A stretch of DNA of 64,000 nucleotides from NCBI RefSeq assembly GCF_019511605.1, contig NZ_JAEUAV010000001.1, positions 310,001 to 374,000 on the forward strand, in the 5' to 3' direction. The notes under the pieces are model-generated. The model had not been told where the DNA came from and did not search any database. It saw nothing but the letters and a program-made list of their open reading frames with translations. The stretch is from Paraburkholderia phenoliruptrix. GTDB lineage: Bacteria > Pseudomonadota > Gammaproteobacteria > Burkholderiales > Burkholderiaceae. The position numbers were made by a program, and so were the translations under genes. Each line of letters starts with the position of its first letter. Position 1 is the first letter of the stretch. Shown piece by piece: positions 1-7,836 of this stretch.

Positions 1-4
1 GCGC

Positions 5-961
5 TCACTGACCGGCGTTGGCTTTCATCTTCCAGCAATGCGGCGTTTGCCCGACGAAGCGCTTGAATACCGTCGTGAAGTGCGCCTGTGAGCGAAAGCC
101 GCAGCTGAGCGCAACGTCGAACACGTTGTGCTTCGATTCGCGCAGGAGCTGCTGCGCATGCTCGATCCGGCGGCGCAACAAATATTCATGCGGACGCATG
201 CCGGTCGCGCGACGGAACTGCGACGCGAAGTGCATGCGCGTGAGTCCGGTGCTGTTGGCAATGTCCTCGAGCCCGATCGATTCGGCAAGATGTGCCTCGA
301 CGAATTCGAGTGCGCGGCTAAGCCGCCATGGCGGCAGCGGACTTGCCTCGCGACGCTGCCGTTGCGGCAGCGAGAAATGCCGCGCGATCACGCGCGACAC
401 GATGGCGAGGCTCACTCCGTCCGTGAACACCTTGCCGAGTGCGGCGTCGTCGGACTGTGAAACGGCGAGCGCCTGCGCGAGGCGCTCGAGCGCGGGATCG
501 CACACGATGCCTGGCGCGTCGAGGCGGATCTCGCCGCCATGCGGCCGGCCGAAGGTGTCCTCGAAACATTCGCTCAGCACCTGCTGCGAGACGAACAGGT
601 GCAATACATCGCCGGGCGCCTCGAAGGTCGCGCTGCACGGCACTTCTGGAGCGGTGATCTGCACGGCGCCCGCGGTCACTCTGCCGCGTACGAGCGTGCG
701 GCCGGCATGAACGAACTGGAGCGACGTGCCTTTGAGGTTCATCGCAATGCAGTGGTGCGTGGTGCTTCCCGGGTTGGCGACCTCGGAGGGCTGCACGTCG
801 TGACGGGTCCAGCGCGACACCAGTATGCCGCCCGGCTCTTGCGCGTTGAGCGCGTCTTCGCGAGGGCAGCGCCACTGGTGCTCGACACCTATCCGGCTCA
901 GCTGGCTCCTCCTTGCGAATGCAACCGTGGGTTCAGGATACGACGTCGACGAACTGGTCAT
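5..961 (-). CDS. AraC family transcriptional regulator
   Basis: A 318-residue cytoplasmic DNA-binding regulator. The last ~100 residues form a typical AraC double helix-turn-helix. The first helix set is around 'LEDIANSTGLTRMHFASQF', and the second ends in the family signature 'VALSCGFRSQAHFTTVFKRF'. The N-terminal ~200 residues look like an AraC-type effector-binding cupin, but no ligand can be read from them. The stop lies at the very edge of the window, so the downstream neighbour is unknown. The nearest gene upstream is the FixJ-type regulator more than 500 bases away, so it appears to be transcribed alone. Function is certain at family level only. Confidence 0.9.
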   Translation of the reverse strand: MTSSSTSYPEPTVAFARRSQLSRIGVEHQWRCPREDALNAQEPGGILVSRWTRHDVQPSEVANPGSTTHHCIAMNLKGTSLQFVHAGRTLVRGRVTAGAVQITAPEVPCSATFEAPGDVLHLFVSQQVLSECFEDTFGRPHGGEIRLDAPGIVCDPALERLAQALAVSQSDDAALGKVFTDGVSLAIVSRVIARHFSLPQRQRREASPLPPWRLSRALEFVEAHLAESIGLEDIANSTGLTRMHFASQFRRATGMRPHEYLLRRRIEHAQQLLRESKHNVFDVALSCGFRSQAHFTTVFKRFVGQTPHCWKMKANAGQ

Positions 962-1053
962 GATCTGGTCATCCGGTTAGTTGGGACACAGTGCCGGAGC
1001 ACGATGGCGCTGCGTTGACGAGAAGGTATCGCGCGGCAAGTCGTGCAGCCAGC

Positions 1054-1063
1054 CCTACTTAGG
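1054..1063. promoter_or_regulatory. CCTA-N2-TAGG palindrome, possible regulator site
   Basis: A short palindrome, CCTA-CT-TAGG, lies in the gap next to the two-component genes. The same arms with a different spacer (CCTA-TG-TAGG) occur at 12437-12446, upstream of a LysR gene. Short palindromes of this kind suit dimeric LuxR-type regulators such as the FixJ-type protein encoded at 1490-2167. The link is inference; a 10-bp palindrome can arise by chance. Confidence 0.2.
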
Positions 1064-1335
1064 TGTGGTCTCAATGACCTATGGTTGAGGCGTCCTATTC
1101 GCAGGTTTAGCCATGCCGCGAAGCGCGCTGGGGTGCTCAGCGCAGCCCCGGCGGCGCAGGCCCCGTCTTGCGCGCGATGATTGGTCACGACCCGGCCAGC
1201 CGCGACTCCGTGCGCAAACCGGCGGACCGCTCATACCTTCGTATGAGTCGGCAAGCCGCGTGGTGCGACCGCAGTGCCGGCAAGCAGCGCATTAGCGGCG
1301 CTGGGGCTTTGGCGGTATTCGCGGCGTCAGCGGCG

Positions 1336-1416
1336 TTAGCGGCTTTAGCGGCCTTAACGGCTTTAGCGGCTTTAGCGGTTTTAGCGGTTTTAGCGGCCTT
1401 AACGGCTTTAGCGGAA
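1336..1416. repeat. 9-bp tandem repeat (unit TTAGCGGCT)
   Basis: Nine consecutive 9-bp units follow the pattern TTAGCGGCT, with variants TTAACGGCT, TTAGCGGTT and TTAGCGGCC. The array keeps register throughout, and more decayed copies appear to flank it on both sides. It lies downstream of the response regulator gene (reading leftwards). Because the period is a multiple of three, it leaves a spurious Leu/Ala-rich open frame. Confidence 0.85.
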
Positions 1417-1489
1417 CTCGCGACACTGACGACATTACGGCATTAACGGGACGAACGGCGCTAGCTCGATCCGTCCGTCACACGCATCG

Positions 1490-2167
1490 TCAGGCGTCGG
1501 ACCTGCGCGCCGCCGCTTCGGTACGTCGCGGCAGATCGAGCCCGAGCGTCTCCGCTTTGCGCACGAAATCGGCAAGCGAGCGCGCGCCCATCTTGCGCAT
1601 GGCCTGGCCGCGGTGAATCTTCACCGTGATCTCGCTCAGGTTCAGCTCGCCCGCAATCTGCTTGTTCATCAGTCCAGCGGCGACGAAGGCCATGACCTCG
1701 CGCTCGCGCGGCGTCAGCGACTCGTAGCAACGGCGCAGGTCGGCGACGGAGCGGCTCGCCGCGCGACGCTGCGCGTCGCTCGCCAACGCCTGCTCGACGG
1801 CGTCCAGCATGTCCTGATCGCGAAACGGCTTGGCGAGAAAGTCGGTGGCGCCCGCCTTCATCGCCTTCACTGTCATCGCGATGTCGCCGTGTCCGGTCAT
1901 GAAGACGATGGGCAGGCCGAGTTGGCTCGCCGTTATCTGCTCCTGCACCGCGAGCCCGCTCTGCCCTTTCAGACGCACGTCGAGAATCAGGCAGCTCGGC
2001 ACGTCCGGCATGTCGATGCTGAGAAATTCCTGGGCCGAACCGAAGGTCTGCACGTTGAGCCCGACCGAGCGCAACAGCGTGCGTAGGGCATCGCGCATCG
2101 ATTCGTCGTCGTCGACCACATACACCATGGCGCCGGCGCCCTCTTCGACATGCGAACTACTGCTCAT
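1490..2167 (-). CDS. FixJ/NarL-type response regulator
   Basis: A 225-residue two-component response regulator. The N-terminal receiver domain has the acidic pair at D20-D21, the phosphoacceptor D63 in 'LILDVRLKG', T91 and K113. The C-terminal LuxR helix-turn-helix ('LTPREREVMAFVAAG...NKQIAGELNLSEITVKIHRG') binds DNA. I chose the ATG at 2167 because it has an AAAGGAG Shine-Dalgarno six bases upstream. That site is itself part of the last codons of the kinase gene, so the two genes overlap by 11 bases and are translationally coupled. It is most likely phosphorylated by that kinase. The receiver-HTH layout matches FixJ, TodT and StyR relatives; targets are unknown. Confidence 0.93.
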   Translation of the reverse strand: MSSSSHVEEGAGAMVYVVDDDESMRDALRTLLRSVGLNVQTFGSAQEFLSIDMPDVPSCLILDVRLKGQSGLAVQEQITASQLGLPIVFMTGHGDIAMTVKAMKAGATDFLAKPFRDQDMLDAVEQALASDAQRRAASRSVADLRRCYESLTPREREVMAFVAAGLMNKQIAGELNLSEITVKIHRGQAMRKMGARSLADFVRKAETLGLDLPRRTEAAARRSDA

Positions 2168-4007
2168 GACATTCTCCTTTATCGATGGGCAGGACGAACT
2201 GGAATACCGCACCGCCGCCTGCGCGCGGCTCGGCCCAGATGCGCCCGCCGTGCGCCTCGACAATCGAGCGGCAGATCGACAAACCCATGCCCATGCCTTC
2301 CGGCTTGGTCGTGAAAAACGTGTTGAAGAGCCGCGCGGCGTTTTCTTCGCTGATGCCGGTGCCGCAATCCTGCACGATCACATGCACCTGTGCATCCTCC
2401 AGCCGCCGGGTCGCGATACTCAGCCTGCGCGGCCCGGCCACCTCCGCCATGGCCTGCACGCCGTTCATGATCAGGTTGATCATGACCTGCTGCAATTGCA
2501 CGCGGTCGCAACAGGCGGCAAGCGGCGGTTCGGCCAGGTCGAGCTCGGGCTCGATCCGGTTGCGCTGCAATTCGCGCTGTACCAGTTCGATCGACTCGAC
2601 GATCACCGCGTCGAGGTCCACCGCCGTGGGCCGGCGCTCGCGTTTTCTCGCCATCGAACGGATCTTCTGGATCACGTCGTCCGCCCGTTTGGCATCGCGC
2701 ACGATCTGCCTGAGCGACTGCGCCGCTTCCTCCAGCTCCGGAGTAGGCCGGTTCAGCCAGCGCAACGCCGCGCTGCCGCAGGCGGCGATTGCCGCGATAG
2801 GCTGCGCAACCTCGTGCGCAATGGACGCGGCCAACTCGCCCAACAGCGTGATCCGGGTCACGTGGGCGAGTTCGTCGTTGGTGCGCGCGAGCGCTTCCTG
2901 GGCGCGCTTCATGTCGGTAATGTCCATCAGCGCCGCCACGTACTCCTTGTGGCCGGACCGCGTTGCAGCGAGATGGGCCACGCAGTGAACGTGCTTCATG
3001 CTGCCGTCGGGCATGGTGAGCCGGTGTTCGATGTCGACCAGCGGCTCTGCACCCACGGTGTGTTCGAAGGCGCCCCGCACGAGCGCAAGATCGTCGGGAT
3101 GAACGCGCGCGAGCAACGCGTCGATCGAGGGCCGCGTGTCCCGCGAGTACCCGAGGATTCGGTACGCTTCGTCCGACCACCACATCTCGCCGGCCGGAAA
3201 GCGCATCGCAATGCTGCCGGTCCGGCTCAGTTGCTGGGCGTCGCGCAGAAAAGCCTCGCTGCGTTCGAGCGCCTGCTCGGCCCGCTTGCGATCGGTAATG
3301 TCATTGTTGGTTGCGAGCACCGCGCGCGGGTTGCCTTTCTCGTCGCGCAGCAGCGCGGCGCGGCTCGCGATGACCACTACGCTGCCGTCGTTGCGCACGC
3401 GCTGCAGTTCGCCATGCCAGCGGTCGGCGCGCAGCAATTCGGAGCGCACCTGCTCGTCGGGCACGGGGTACGAGGTCTGCGTCAATTCCTGCAGCGACTG
3501 CCCGAGCGCCTCCTGCGCACTCCAGCCGTACAGGGCCTGGGCGCCGTGATTCCAGAACGTGATGCGGTCGTTCATGTCGTGAACGACGATGGCGTCGTGC
3601 GCGAGGTTGAGTAGTTCCACCTGCTCGCGCAGCGTCGCCGTCGCGGCCTGGATTCGCAAAGCGAGTATCGAGGTGGTCGCAATTGCCAGCAGGCTGACCA
3701 CGCAGCGCGCGATCGCGCCGCTCGAATAGCTGTCGTCGTGCGAGATCACGAAGCCCAGCAACGTCAGCACGACGCAGCCCCACGCGGCCGCGACCGTGGA
3801 CGAGCGCTCGCCGGTCGAAGCGACCAGCAGCACCGCGACCACGTAGAACACGGCGACGGCGATGTCGAGCGGAGTCAGCGCGTCGAGGACGAACACGCAC
3901 ACTGAGATGACGGCCGCCAGCGACAGCAGCACGTTGCGCTCGAGCGGCAGCGCGAGCGTGGGGTGAACGGACGTCTTCACGACCAGCGGGTCGACGGGGC
4001 GCCGCAT
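2157..4007 (-). CDS. PAS-domain sensor histidine kinase
   Basis: A 616-residue membrane sensor kinase. Residues ~25-120 hold several hydrophobic segments, a small membrane sensor module. Two PAS domains follow at about 130-245 and 255-370, each ending in the 'DITDRKRAEQAL' or 'DITDMKRAQEAL' type linker. The dimerisation domain carries the phospho-accepting His398 in 'ASIAHEVAQPIAAI'. The C-terminal ATPase has an N-box ('MINLIMNGVQAM') and G-boxes ('DCGTGISEENAARLF', 'GMGMGLSI'). It should autophosphorylate and pass phosphate to the overlapping FixJ-type regulator. The PAS domains suggest sensing of redox, small molecules or membrane state, but the signal cannot be read. Confidence 0.93.
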   Translation of the reverse strand: MRRPVDPLVVKTSVHPTLALPLERNVLLSLAAVISVCVFVLDALTPLDIAVAVFYVVAVLLVASTGERSSTVAAAWGCVVLTLLGFVISHDDSYSSGAIARCVVSLLAIATTSILALRIQAATATLREQVELLNLAHDAIVVHDMNDRITFWNHGAQALYGWSAQEALGQSLQELTQTSYPVPDEQVRSELLRADRWHGELQRVRNDGSVVVIASRAALLRDEKGNPRAVLATNNDITDRKRAEQALERSEAFLRDAQQLSRTGSIAMRFPAGEMWWSDEAYRILGYSRDTRPSIDALLARVHPDDLALVRGAFEHTVGAEPLVDIEHRLTMPDGSMKHVHCVAHLAATRSGHKEYVAALMDITDMKRAQEALARTNDELAHVTRITLLGELAASIAHEVAQPIAAIAACGSAALRWLNRPTPELEEAAQSLRQIVRDAKRADDVIQKIRSMARKRERRPTAVDLDAVIVESIELVQRELQRNRIEPELDLAEPPLAACCDRVQLQQVMINLIMNGVQAMAEVAGPRRLSIATRRLEDAQVHVIVQDCGTGISEENAARLFNTFFTTKPEGMGMGLSICRSIVEAHGGRIWAEPRAGGGAVFQFVLPIDKGECHEQ

Positions 4008-4449
4008 GGCAGGATTTTGACGGAGCGGTTGAGTACGGACATCGCGTAGGTAACGGGCATTGGTTGACGAATACCGCAGCCTGTCCGTCGAACGACAGCC
4101 GCGTGGCTGTCAGCGCACCTCACACCGGACCTGGCAGCGAGCGATAGCTTTCATGGTGAAAGCGATCATGCACCGGGCGTCGCCAATCGCCTACTTATTT
4201 TTCCTTAAGCCTTCAAAAAAGCCTAGTGCCTGGCGCTGGGAGCACGGTTTCGGGCGGCTGCCAGCCGCTGCCAGTTGCTCGCGGGACGCCGCGCCGCCGT
4301 TCGGGAACGGTCAACTCGGTGCCTTGGTGCCTGGGTGCCTTGGTGCCTTGGTGCCTTGGTGCCTTGGTGCCTTGGTGCCTTGGCGGTTCGGCGCCTCCGC
4401 GCCTCCGCGCTCACCGCGCCGCCTGCCGCGGCGGCGCGCCATGCGGGGC
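4008..4449. other. Intergenic region upstream of the kinase gene
   Basis: 442 bases without a credible gene lie between the kinase start and the end of the PRC-barrel gene. The right half holds the 8-bp repeat at 4319-4382 and a short GC-rich tail. Open frames crossing the repeat encode only repeat peptides. The promoter of the kinase-regulator pair should be near 4010-4100, but no convincing boxes were seen. Confidence 0.55.
4319..4382. repeat. 8-bp tandem repeat (unit GTGCCTTG), eight copies
   Basis: Eight head-to-tail copies of GTGCCTTG span exactly 64 bases. Seven are perfect and the second has one substitution (GTGCCTGG). The period is not a multiple of three, so changes in copy number would shift any reading frame; none appears to be in use here. 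Such a near-perfect array is likely to vary in length between strains through replication slippage. Confidence 0.95.
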
Positions 4450-4890
4450 TCAGTGATGGCCGAAGTCTTTGCGCGCGATAGGCACCGTGCGCACTTTCGC
4501 ATACTGGAATGCGGGAATCGCTTTGACCGCTTCGCGGGTCGCGCCGGGCCACACGAGCTTGCCGTTCACGTAGTCCAGTTGCGACATCGGGATTGCCACG
4601 TCATGGTGCGACACGCCCAGAAACTGGTGAGCCGCCACGATACCGAACGAAACGGCGTTATCGGGCGCAATGATGATGTCGTGAAGCACGCCCACCTTCT
4701 GCCCTTCGTCGTTATAGATGCTCTTGCCGAGCAGGCTTTTCTTGACGCTCCAGCCTTCCACCACGAGCGCCGTCTGTTCGACGCTGATGCCGATGGGCTG
4801 CGCGCCCGCCACCTGCGCGCTGGCCTGCTGGCTCACCGCGCCCAATGCCGACACCGTCATCAATACGATTGCCCACTTTGCCTTCATCAT
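4450..4890 (-). CDS. Exported PRC-barrel domain protein
   Basis: A 146-residue protein with an N-terminal signal peptide ending near 'SQQASAQ'. The mature part resembles a PRC-barrel: 'SLLGKSIYNDEGQKVGVLHDIIIAPDN...', followed by a conserved strand pattern. PRC-barrel proteins occur in photosynthetic reaction centres, in ribosome maturation, and as envelope stress proteins. The signal peptide points to the periplasm. The ATG at 4890 is preceded by CTGGAG at a six-base spacing; a second Met follows directly. It reads in the same direction as the efflux operon upstream but 177 bases beyond it, so it is probably a separate unit. Specific role unknown. Confidence 0.82.
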   Translation of the reverse strand: MMKAKWAIVLMTVSALGAVSQQASAQVAGAQPIGISVEQTALVVEGWSVKKSLLGKSIYNDEGQKVGVLHDIIIAPDNAVSFGIVAAHQFLGVSHHDVAIPMSQLDYVNGKLVWPGATREAVKAIPAFQYAKVRTVPIARKDFGHH

Positions 4891-5037
4891 GGTTTTCTCC
4901 AGAAATTGCGTTGAATGGAATTGCCTGTTTGCACGGCGGCGCCCGGCTTTGCCTTGAGCGGCGGGCGTCGCTGAACGCTACTTTGGACGCTTTGCGCGGA
5001 GCGCGTTTTTCGATTCGCACGATGCCGCGCCGGGCAT

Positions 5038-5076
5038 GCCTTCAGGACATGCCTTCAGGACACGCCTTCAGGACGC
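5038..5076. repeat. 13-bp tandem repeat (unit GCCTTCAGGACAT), three copies
   Basis: Three 13-bp copies differ only in their last two bases. The third copy runs into the 3' end of the HlyD-family gene that stops at 5068, so the array defines part of that protein's last codons. A partial fourth copy (GCCTCGCGG) follows. Extension or loss of copies could change the C terminus of the efflux protein. Confidence 0.75.
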
Positions 5077-6027
5077 GCCTCGCGGCCGCAGCGTAACGGT
5101 GCAGGTCATGCCCGTCGCGAGCCTGACGCCGGCCGGAATACGGTCGAGGTGAACCCGCACCGGCACCCGCTGGGCGAGCCGGACCCACGTGAAGACTGGA
5201 TTCACGTCGGCGAGCAGATCGCCGCTGCTGGTCGGATTGTCGCGGTCGGCGATGCCCGAGGCGAGGCTGTCCACGTGCCCCTCGATGTCCGCGCCGCCCG
5301 ACAGGAGCCGCACCACCGCGCGATCGCCGACGTGCACGCGCGGCAGCTTGGTCTCCTCGAAATAGCCGTAGACCCAGAACGAGTTCGAGTCGATCAGGGC
5401 CATGCGCGCGCTGCCCGCCGTCGCGAAGTCACCGGGATAAAGATTGAGGTTGGTGATAAAGCCGTCGGAGGGCGCGCGCACTTCGCTGCGCGCCAGATTC
5501 AGTGCGGCTGTCTGTTGCGCCACCACGGCTGCCTTGACGGCGGCTTCGGCGGCGCTGTAGGCGGCAACGTCGGCGGAATGGTCGGACGCGGCCTGGCTTG
5601 CGAGCGACGCGGAATCCAGCCGGCTTTCGGCCGAGATTACGTCGCCGGCCAGATTGGCGCGGCGCGCGGCCTGGGCTCGCTTCATAGCCAGGTCCGCGAC
5701 GCTTGCCGCCATGCGCGCCTTCGCCTGAGCCATCTGCGCCTGGGCACGCGCCAGATCCGCGTCGGCCTGGGCAAGCGCGTAGTGAAAGCGCGCCGGGTCG
5801 AGCACGAACAGAATGTCGCCCTTGCGCACCCACTGGTTGTCCGCGACGCGCACTTCGCTGACCAGCCCTGAGACGTCGGTGGCAACCTGCACGACCTTGG
5901 CCCGAACCCGGCCGTCGCGGGTCCACGGCGAGTACATGTACTCGAGCCAGAGCAGGCGAACCAGCACGATCGCGACGACGAGCAGCGTGAGCGTGAAAGC
6001 CGCCCGCAGAATGGATTGCGTTTTCAT
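5068..6027 (-). CDS. HlyD-family periplasmic adaptor of aromatic-acid-type efflux pump
   Basis: A 319-residue membrane-fusion protein, like AaeA/EmrA. One N-terminal membrane anchor (~residues 8-30) is followed by 'SPWTRDGRVRAKVVQVATDVSGLVSEV', the biotinyl-lipoyl-like half-motif typical of the family. A coiled-coil hairpin of alternating Ala/Gln-rich helices (~85-170) and beta-barrel domains come next. It should bridge the inner-membrane FUSC protein and the outer-membrane NodT channel. It is the last gene of the operon FUSC-NodT-DUF1656-HlyD, 62 bases after the DUF1656 gene. Substrate specificity is inferred only from family resemblance to p-hydroxybenzoate efflux. Confidence 0.92.
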   Translation of the reverse strand: MKTQSILRAAFTLTLLVVAIVLVRLLWLEYMYSPWTRDGRVRAKVVQVATDVSGLVSEVRVADNQWVRKGDILFVLDPARFHYALAQADADLARAQAQMAQAKARMAASVADLAMKRAQAARRANLAGDVISAESRLDSASLASQAASDHSADVAAYSAAEAAVKAAVVAQQTAALNLARSEVRAPSDGFITNLNLYPGDFATAGSARMALIDSNSFWVYGYFEETKLPRVHVGDRAVVRLLSGGADIEGHVDSLASGIADRDNPTSSGDLLADVNPVFTWVRLAQRVPVRVHLDRIPAGVRLATGMTCTVTLRPRGAS

Positions 6028-6089
6028 CGAAGTGACCTGGCGTTAGCGTGAGCAGTCGGTGGTGGAAAAATGGCGGATGCCGTGGCCGT

Positions 6090-6290
6090 TCATTGCCACA
6101 ACAGCAGCGAGGCGCCGCTAAACAGCGCGGCAAACAGCGCGACCCGAAAAAGGCTCGGATGCCACGTGCAGCGATAAAAGCCGAATCTCGCCAGCACGAG
6201 GTCGAGAACCACGAACAGCAGCGCGCAGCCGACGAGAATCGGCAGCAAGCCCGGCACGAGCAGCGAAAAGATGTCGATTTCACCGGGCAT
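6090..6290 (-). CDS. DUF1656 (AaeX-like) small membrane protein
   Basis: A 66-residue protein with two hydrophobic segments ('LLVPGLLPILVGCALLFVV' and 'LFRVALFAALFSGASLLLW'). These are separated by the 'ARFGFYRCTWHPSLFR' loop characteristic of DUF1656, the family of AaeX. Its ATG at 6290 overlaps the end of the NodT gene by 11 bases, so translation is coupled. It lies between the NodT and HlyD genes, as in many beta-proteobacterial efflux operons. Its molecular role is not established; it is presumed to be an inner-membrane accessory of the pump. Confidence 0.9.
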   Translation of the reverse strand: MPGEIDIFSLLVPGLLPILVGCALLFVVLDLVLARFGFYRCTWHPSLFRVALFAALFSGASLLLWQ

Positions 6291-7836
6291 TCGCCACTCC
6301 TTGTGGCACGTCGTGCGGCAAGTCCGGCAACTCCGGTAGCTCGTCGGCCTGGAACCCGCCGCCCAGTTCCTTCATCAGCAGCGCCCATGCGTCGAGCCGC
6401 CTGGCCTGAATTGCCGCGAGGCTCTCCTGCTGTTCGAGTTGCGCGTTCTGCGCGGCAAGTACATTGAGAAATTCGGTGATGCCGCTGCGATAGCCGGCGT
6501 CGGCCAGCTCGAACGACTTGCGCGTCGATGCGAGCGTGCTTTCCACCGAAGCCTGCTGCTCTTCGAGCGAGCGCAGCGACACCACCTGCGCCGCGACGCC
6601 TTGCAGCGCGTTGACCACGCTCTGGTTGTAGGCGTCCACGGCGGCGTCGCGCGAGGCGACCGCCACGCCGTAGTTGCCGCGCCGCCGGCCGCCGTCGAAA
6701 ACCGGCAGCGAGATCGCCGCGCCTACGCCGTGCCCTACACCATTGCTGTCGACGAAGTTCAGAAAGCCGCCAAAAGTCGCCGCGGAACCTAGCGACGCCA
6801 GCGCGACCAGATTGATGTCCGGATAGAAATCGGCGTGCGCCGCGGCAATGCCCTTGTCCGCTTCCTGCACGCGCCAACGGTTGGCCACCACGTCGGCGCG
6901 GTGCCCGAGCAGTTCCGCCGGCAGCGAGGCGGGCAGCTTGACCGGCACGCTGAGCGCGAGGTCGGGACGGCGCAGCGTGTCGCCATAGCCTGGCCCCTTG
7001 CCCGCCAGCCCGGCAAGGCCGATGCGCGCGAGCGCGATCTGGTGCTGCGCCTGCTGCAACCGCGTGGTGCTCATCGCAAGCTGGCTTTCGGCCTGGCTCA
7101 CCTCGAGCCCGCTGCCGACGCCCGCGCGAAAGCGGCGTTTCGCAATGTCGAGCGTGCGTTGCTGCTGGCTTTGCACGGCGCTCTGAACGTCGAGCAACGC
7201 ATACGCCAGCGACAACTGCACATAGCCGCGCACCACGGCGGTCTGCAGTTCCACCTGAGCGAAACGCGCGTCGGCGGCCGCCGCCCGCACATTGTCGAGC
7301 GCGCCCTCGCGAAGTGCGCGCGACTTGCCCCACAGATCCAGATCGAATGAAAGGTCCGCTTCTATGCTGTTGCTCCACACGGTCGTGCCGCCGGGCGGGG
7401 CTGGCGTCGTATAGCGCGCGTAGCGCCGGCGCTCGAAGCTGCCGCTAGCATTCAGTTGCGGCAGTTCGGCCGCGCCCGCTATCTGCGCCTGATAACGCGC
7501 CACCTCGATACGCTGCCCGATAGCCTGCAAGCCGGGATTGCCGGCGGTGGCGTCCGTCACCAACTGGTCCAGTTGTGGATCGTTCCATTGGCGCCACCAG
7601 CCGCCGGCGGGCCATTTCGCATCGGCCTCAGTGGCGCGCAGCGCAACGCCCGGATCGAGCGCCGCGGCGTCGAGCGGCGCTTCGCGCGTGTGAATGCCGC
7701 CGTCGCCGATGCATGCGCAAAGCAGCAGCGCGCTCGCAAGCGCGGCTGTCGCCGGCCGCCACGCCGTGCGCCGGTGCATGGACCACGACGAGGACGAATA
7801 CAAGGAGAAGGGCGAGGACTCGAAACGCTGTTTCAT
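6280..7836 (-). CDS. NodT-family outer-membrane efflux lipoprotein
   Basis: A 518-residue TolC-like channel. The ATG at 7836 overlaps the stop of the FUSC gene as ATGA. A later ATG at 7779 would start directly before the lipoprotein signal 'ALASALLLCAC', so the longer start adds a short N-terminal tail; either is possible. The mature protein has the RND/NodT layout. 'WWRQWNDPQLDQLVTDA' is near the N terminus, and two repeated outer-membrane efflux halves are rich in Ala/Gln helices, with 'ISLPVFDGGRRRGNYGVA' in the second. It should form the outer-membrane duct of the FUSC/HlyD pump. Downstream it overlaps the DUF1656 gene. Confidence 0.92.
   Translation of the reverse strand: MKQRFESSPFSLYSSSSWSMHRRTAWRPATAALASALLLCACIGDGGIHTREAPLDAAALDPGVALRATEADAKWPAGGWWRQWNDPQLDQLVTDATAGNPGLQAIGQRIEVARYQAQIAGAAELPQLNASGSFERRRYARYTTPAPPGGTTVWSNSIEADLSFDLDLWGKSRALREGALDNVRAAAADARFAQVELQTAVVRGYVQLSLAYALLDVQSAVQSQQQRTLDIAKRRFRAGVGSGLEVSQAESQLAMSTTRLQQAQHQIALARIGLAGLAGKGPGYGDTLRRPDLALSVPVKLPASLPAELLGHRADVVANRWRVQEADKGIAAAHADFYPDINLVALASLGSAATFGGFLNFVDSNGVGHGVGAAISLPVFDGGRRRGNYGVAVASRDAAVDAYNQSVVNALQGVAAQVVSLRSLEEQQASVESTLASTRKSFELADAGYRSGITEFLNVLAAQNAQLEQQESLAAIQARRLDAWALLMKELGGGFQADELPELPDLPHDVPQGVANAR

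Larger units (their letters stand above)
962..1489. other. Intergenic region between the AraC gene and the response regulator gene
   Basis: These 528 bases hold no convincing gene. They contain the 9-bp tandem repeat at 1336-1416 and a CCTA-N2-TAGG palindrome at 1054-1063. A 92-codon open frame across the repeat encodes only Leu-Ala-Ala runs produced by the repeat, so I do not call it. The left part, nearest 961, should hold the promoter of the leftward AraC gene. No clear sigma-70 boxes were recognised. Confidence 0.6.

Noticed and set aside
1168..1446. A 92-codon Leu-Ala-rich open frame
   Set aside because: Its sequence comes from the 9-bp repeat, with no ribosome site or family match.
1830..3614. 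A 594-codon plus-strand open frame antisense to the sensor kinase
   Set aside because: The minus strand encodes clear PAS and histidine kinase motifs. The plus frame has no recognisable domain and is an effect of high GC.
5429..7378. A 649-codon minus-strand open frame across the HlyD and NodT genes
   Set aside because: It is a shifted frame of two genes with solid motifs and overlapping starts; its composition is Arg/Ala rich without domains.
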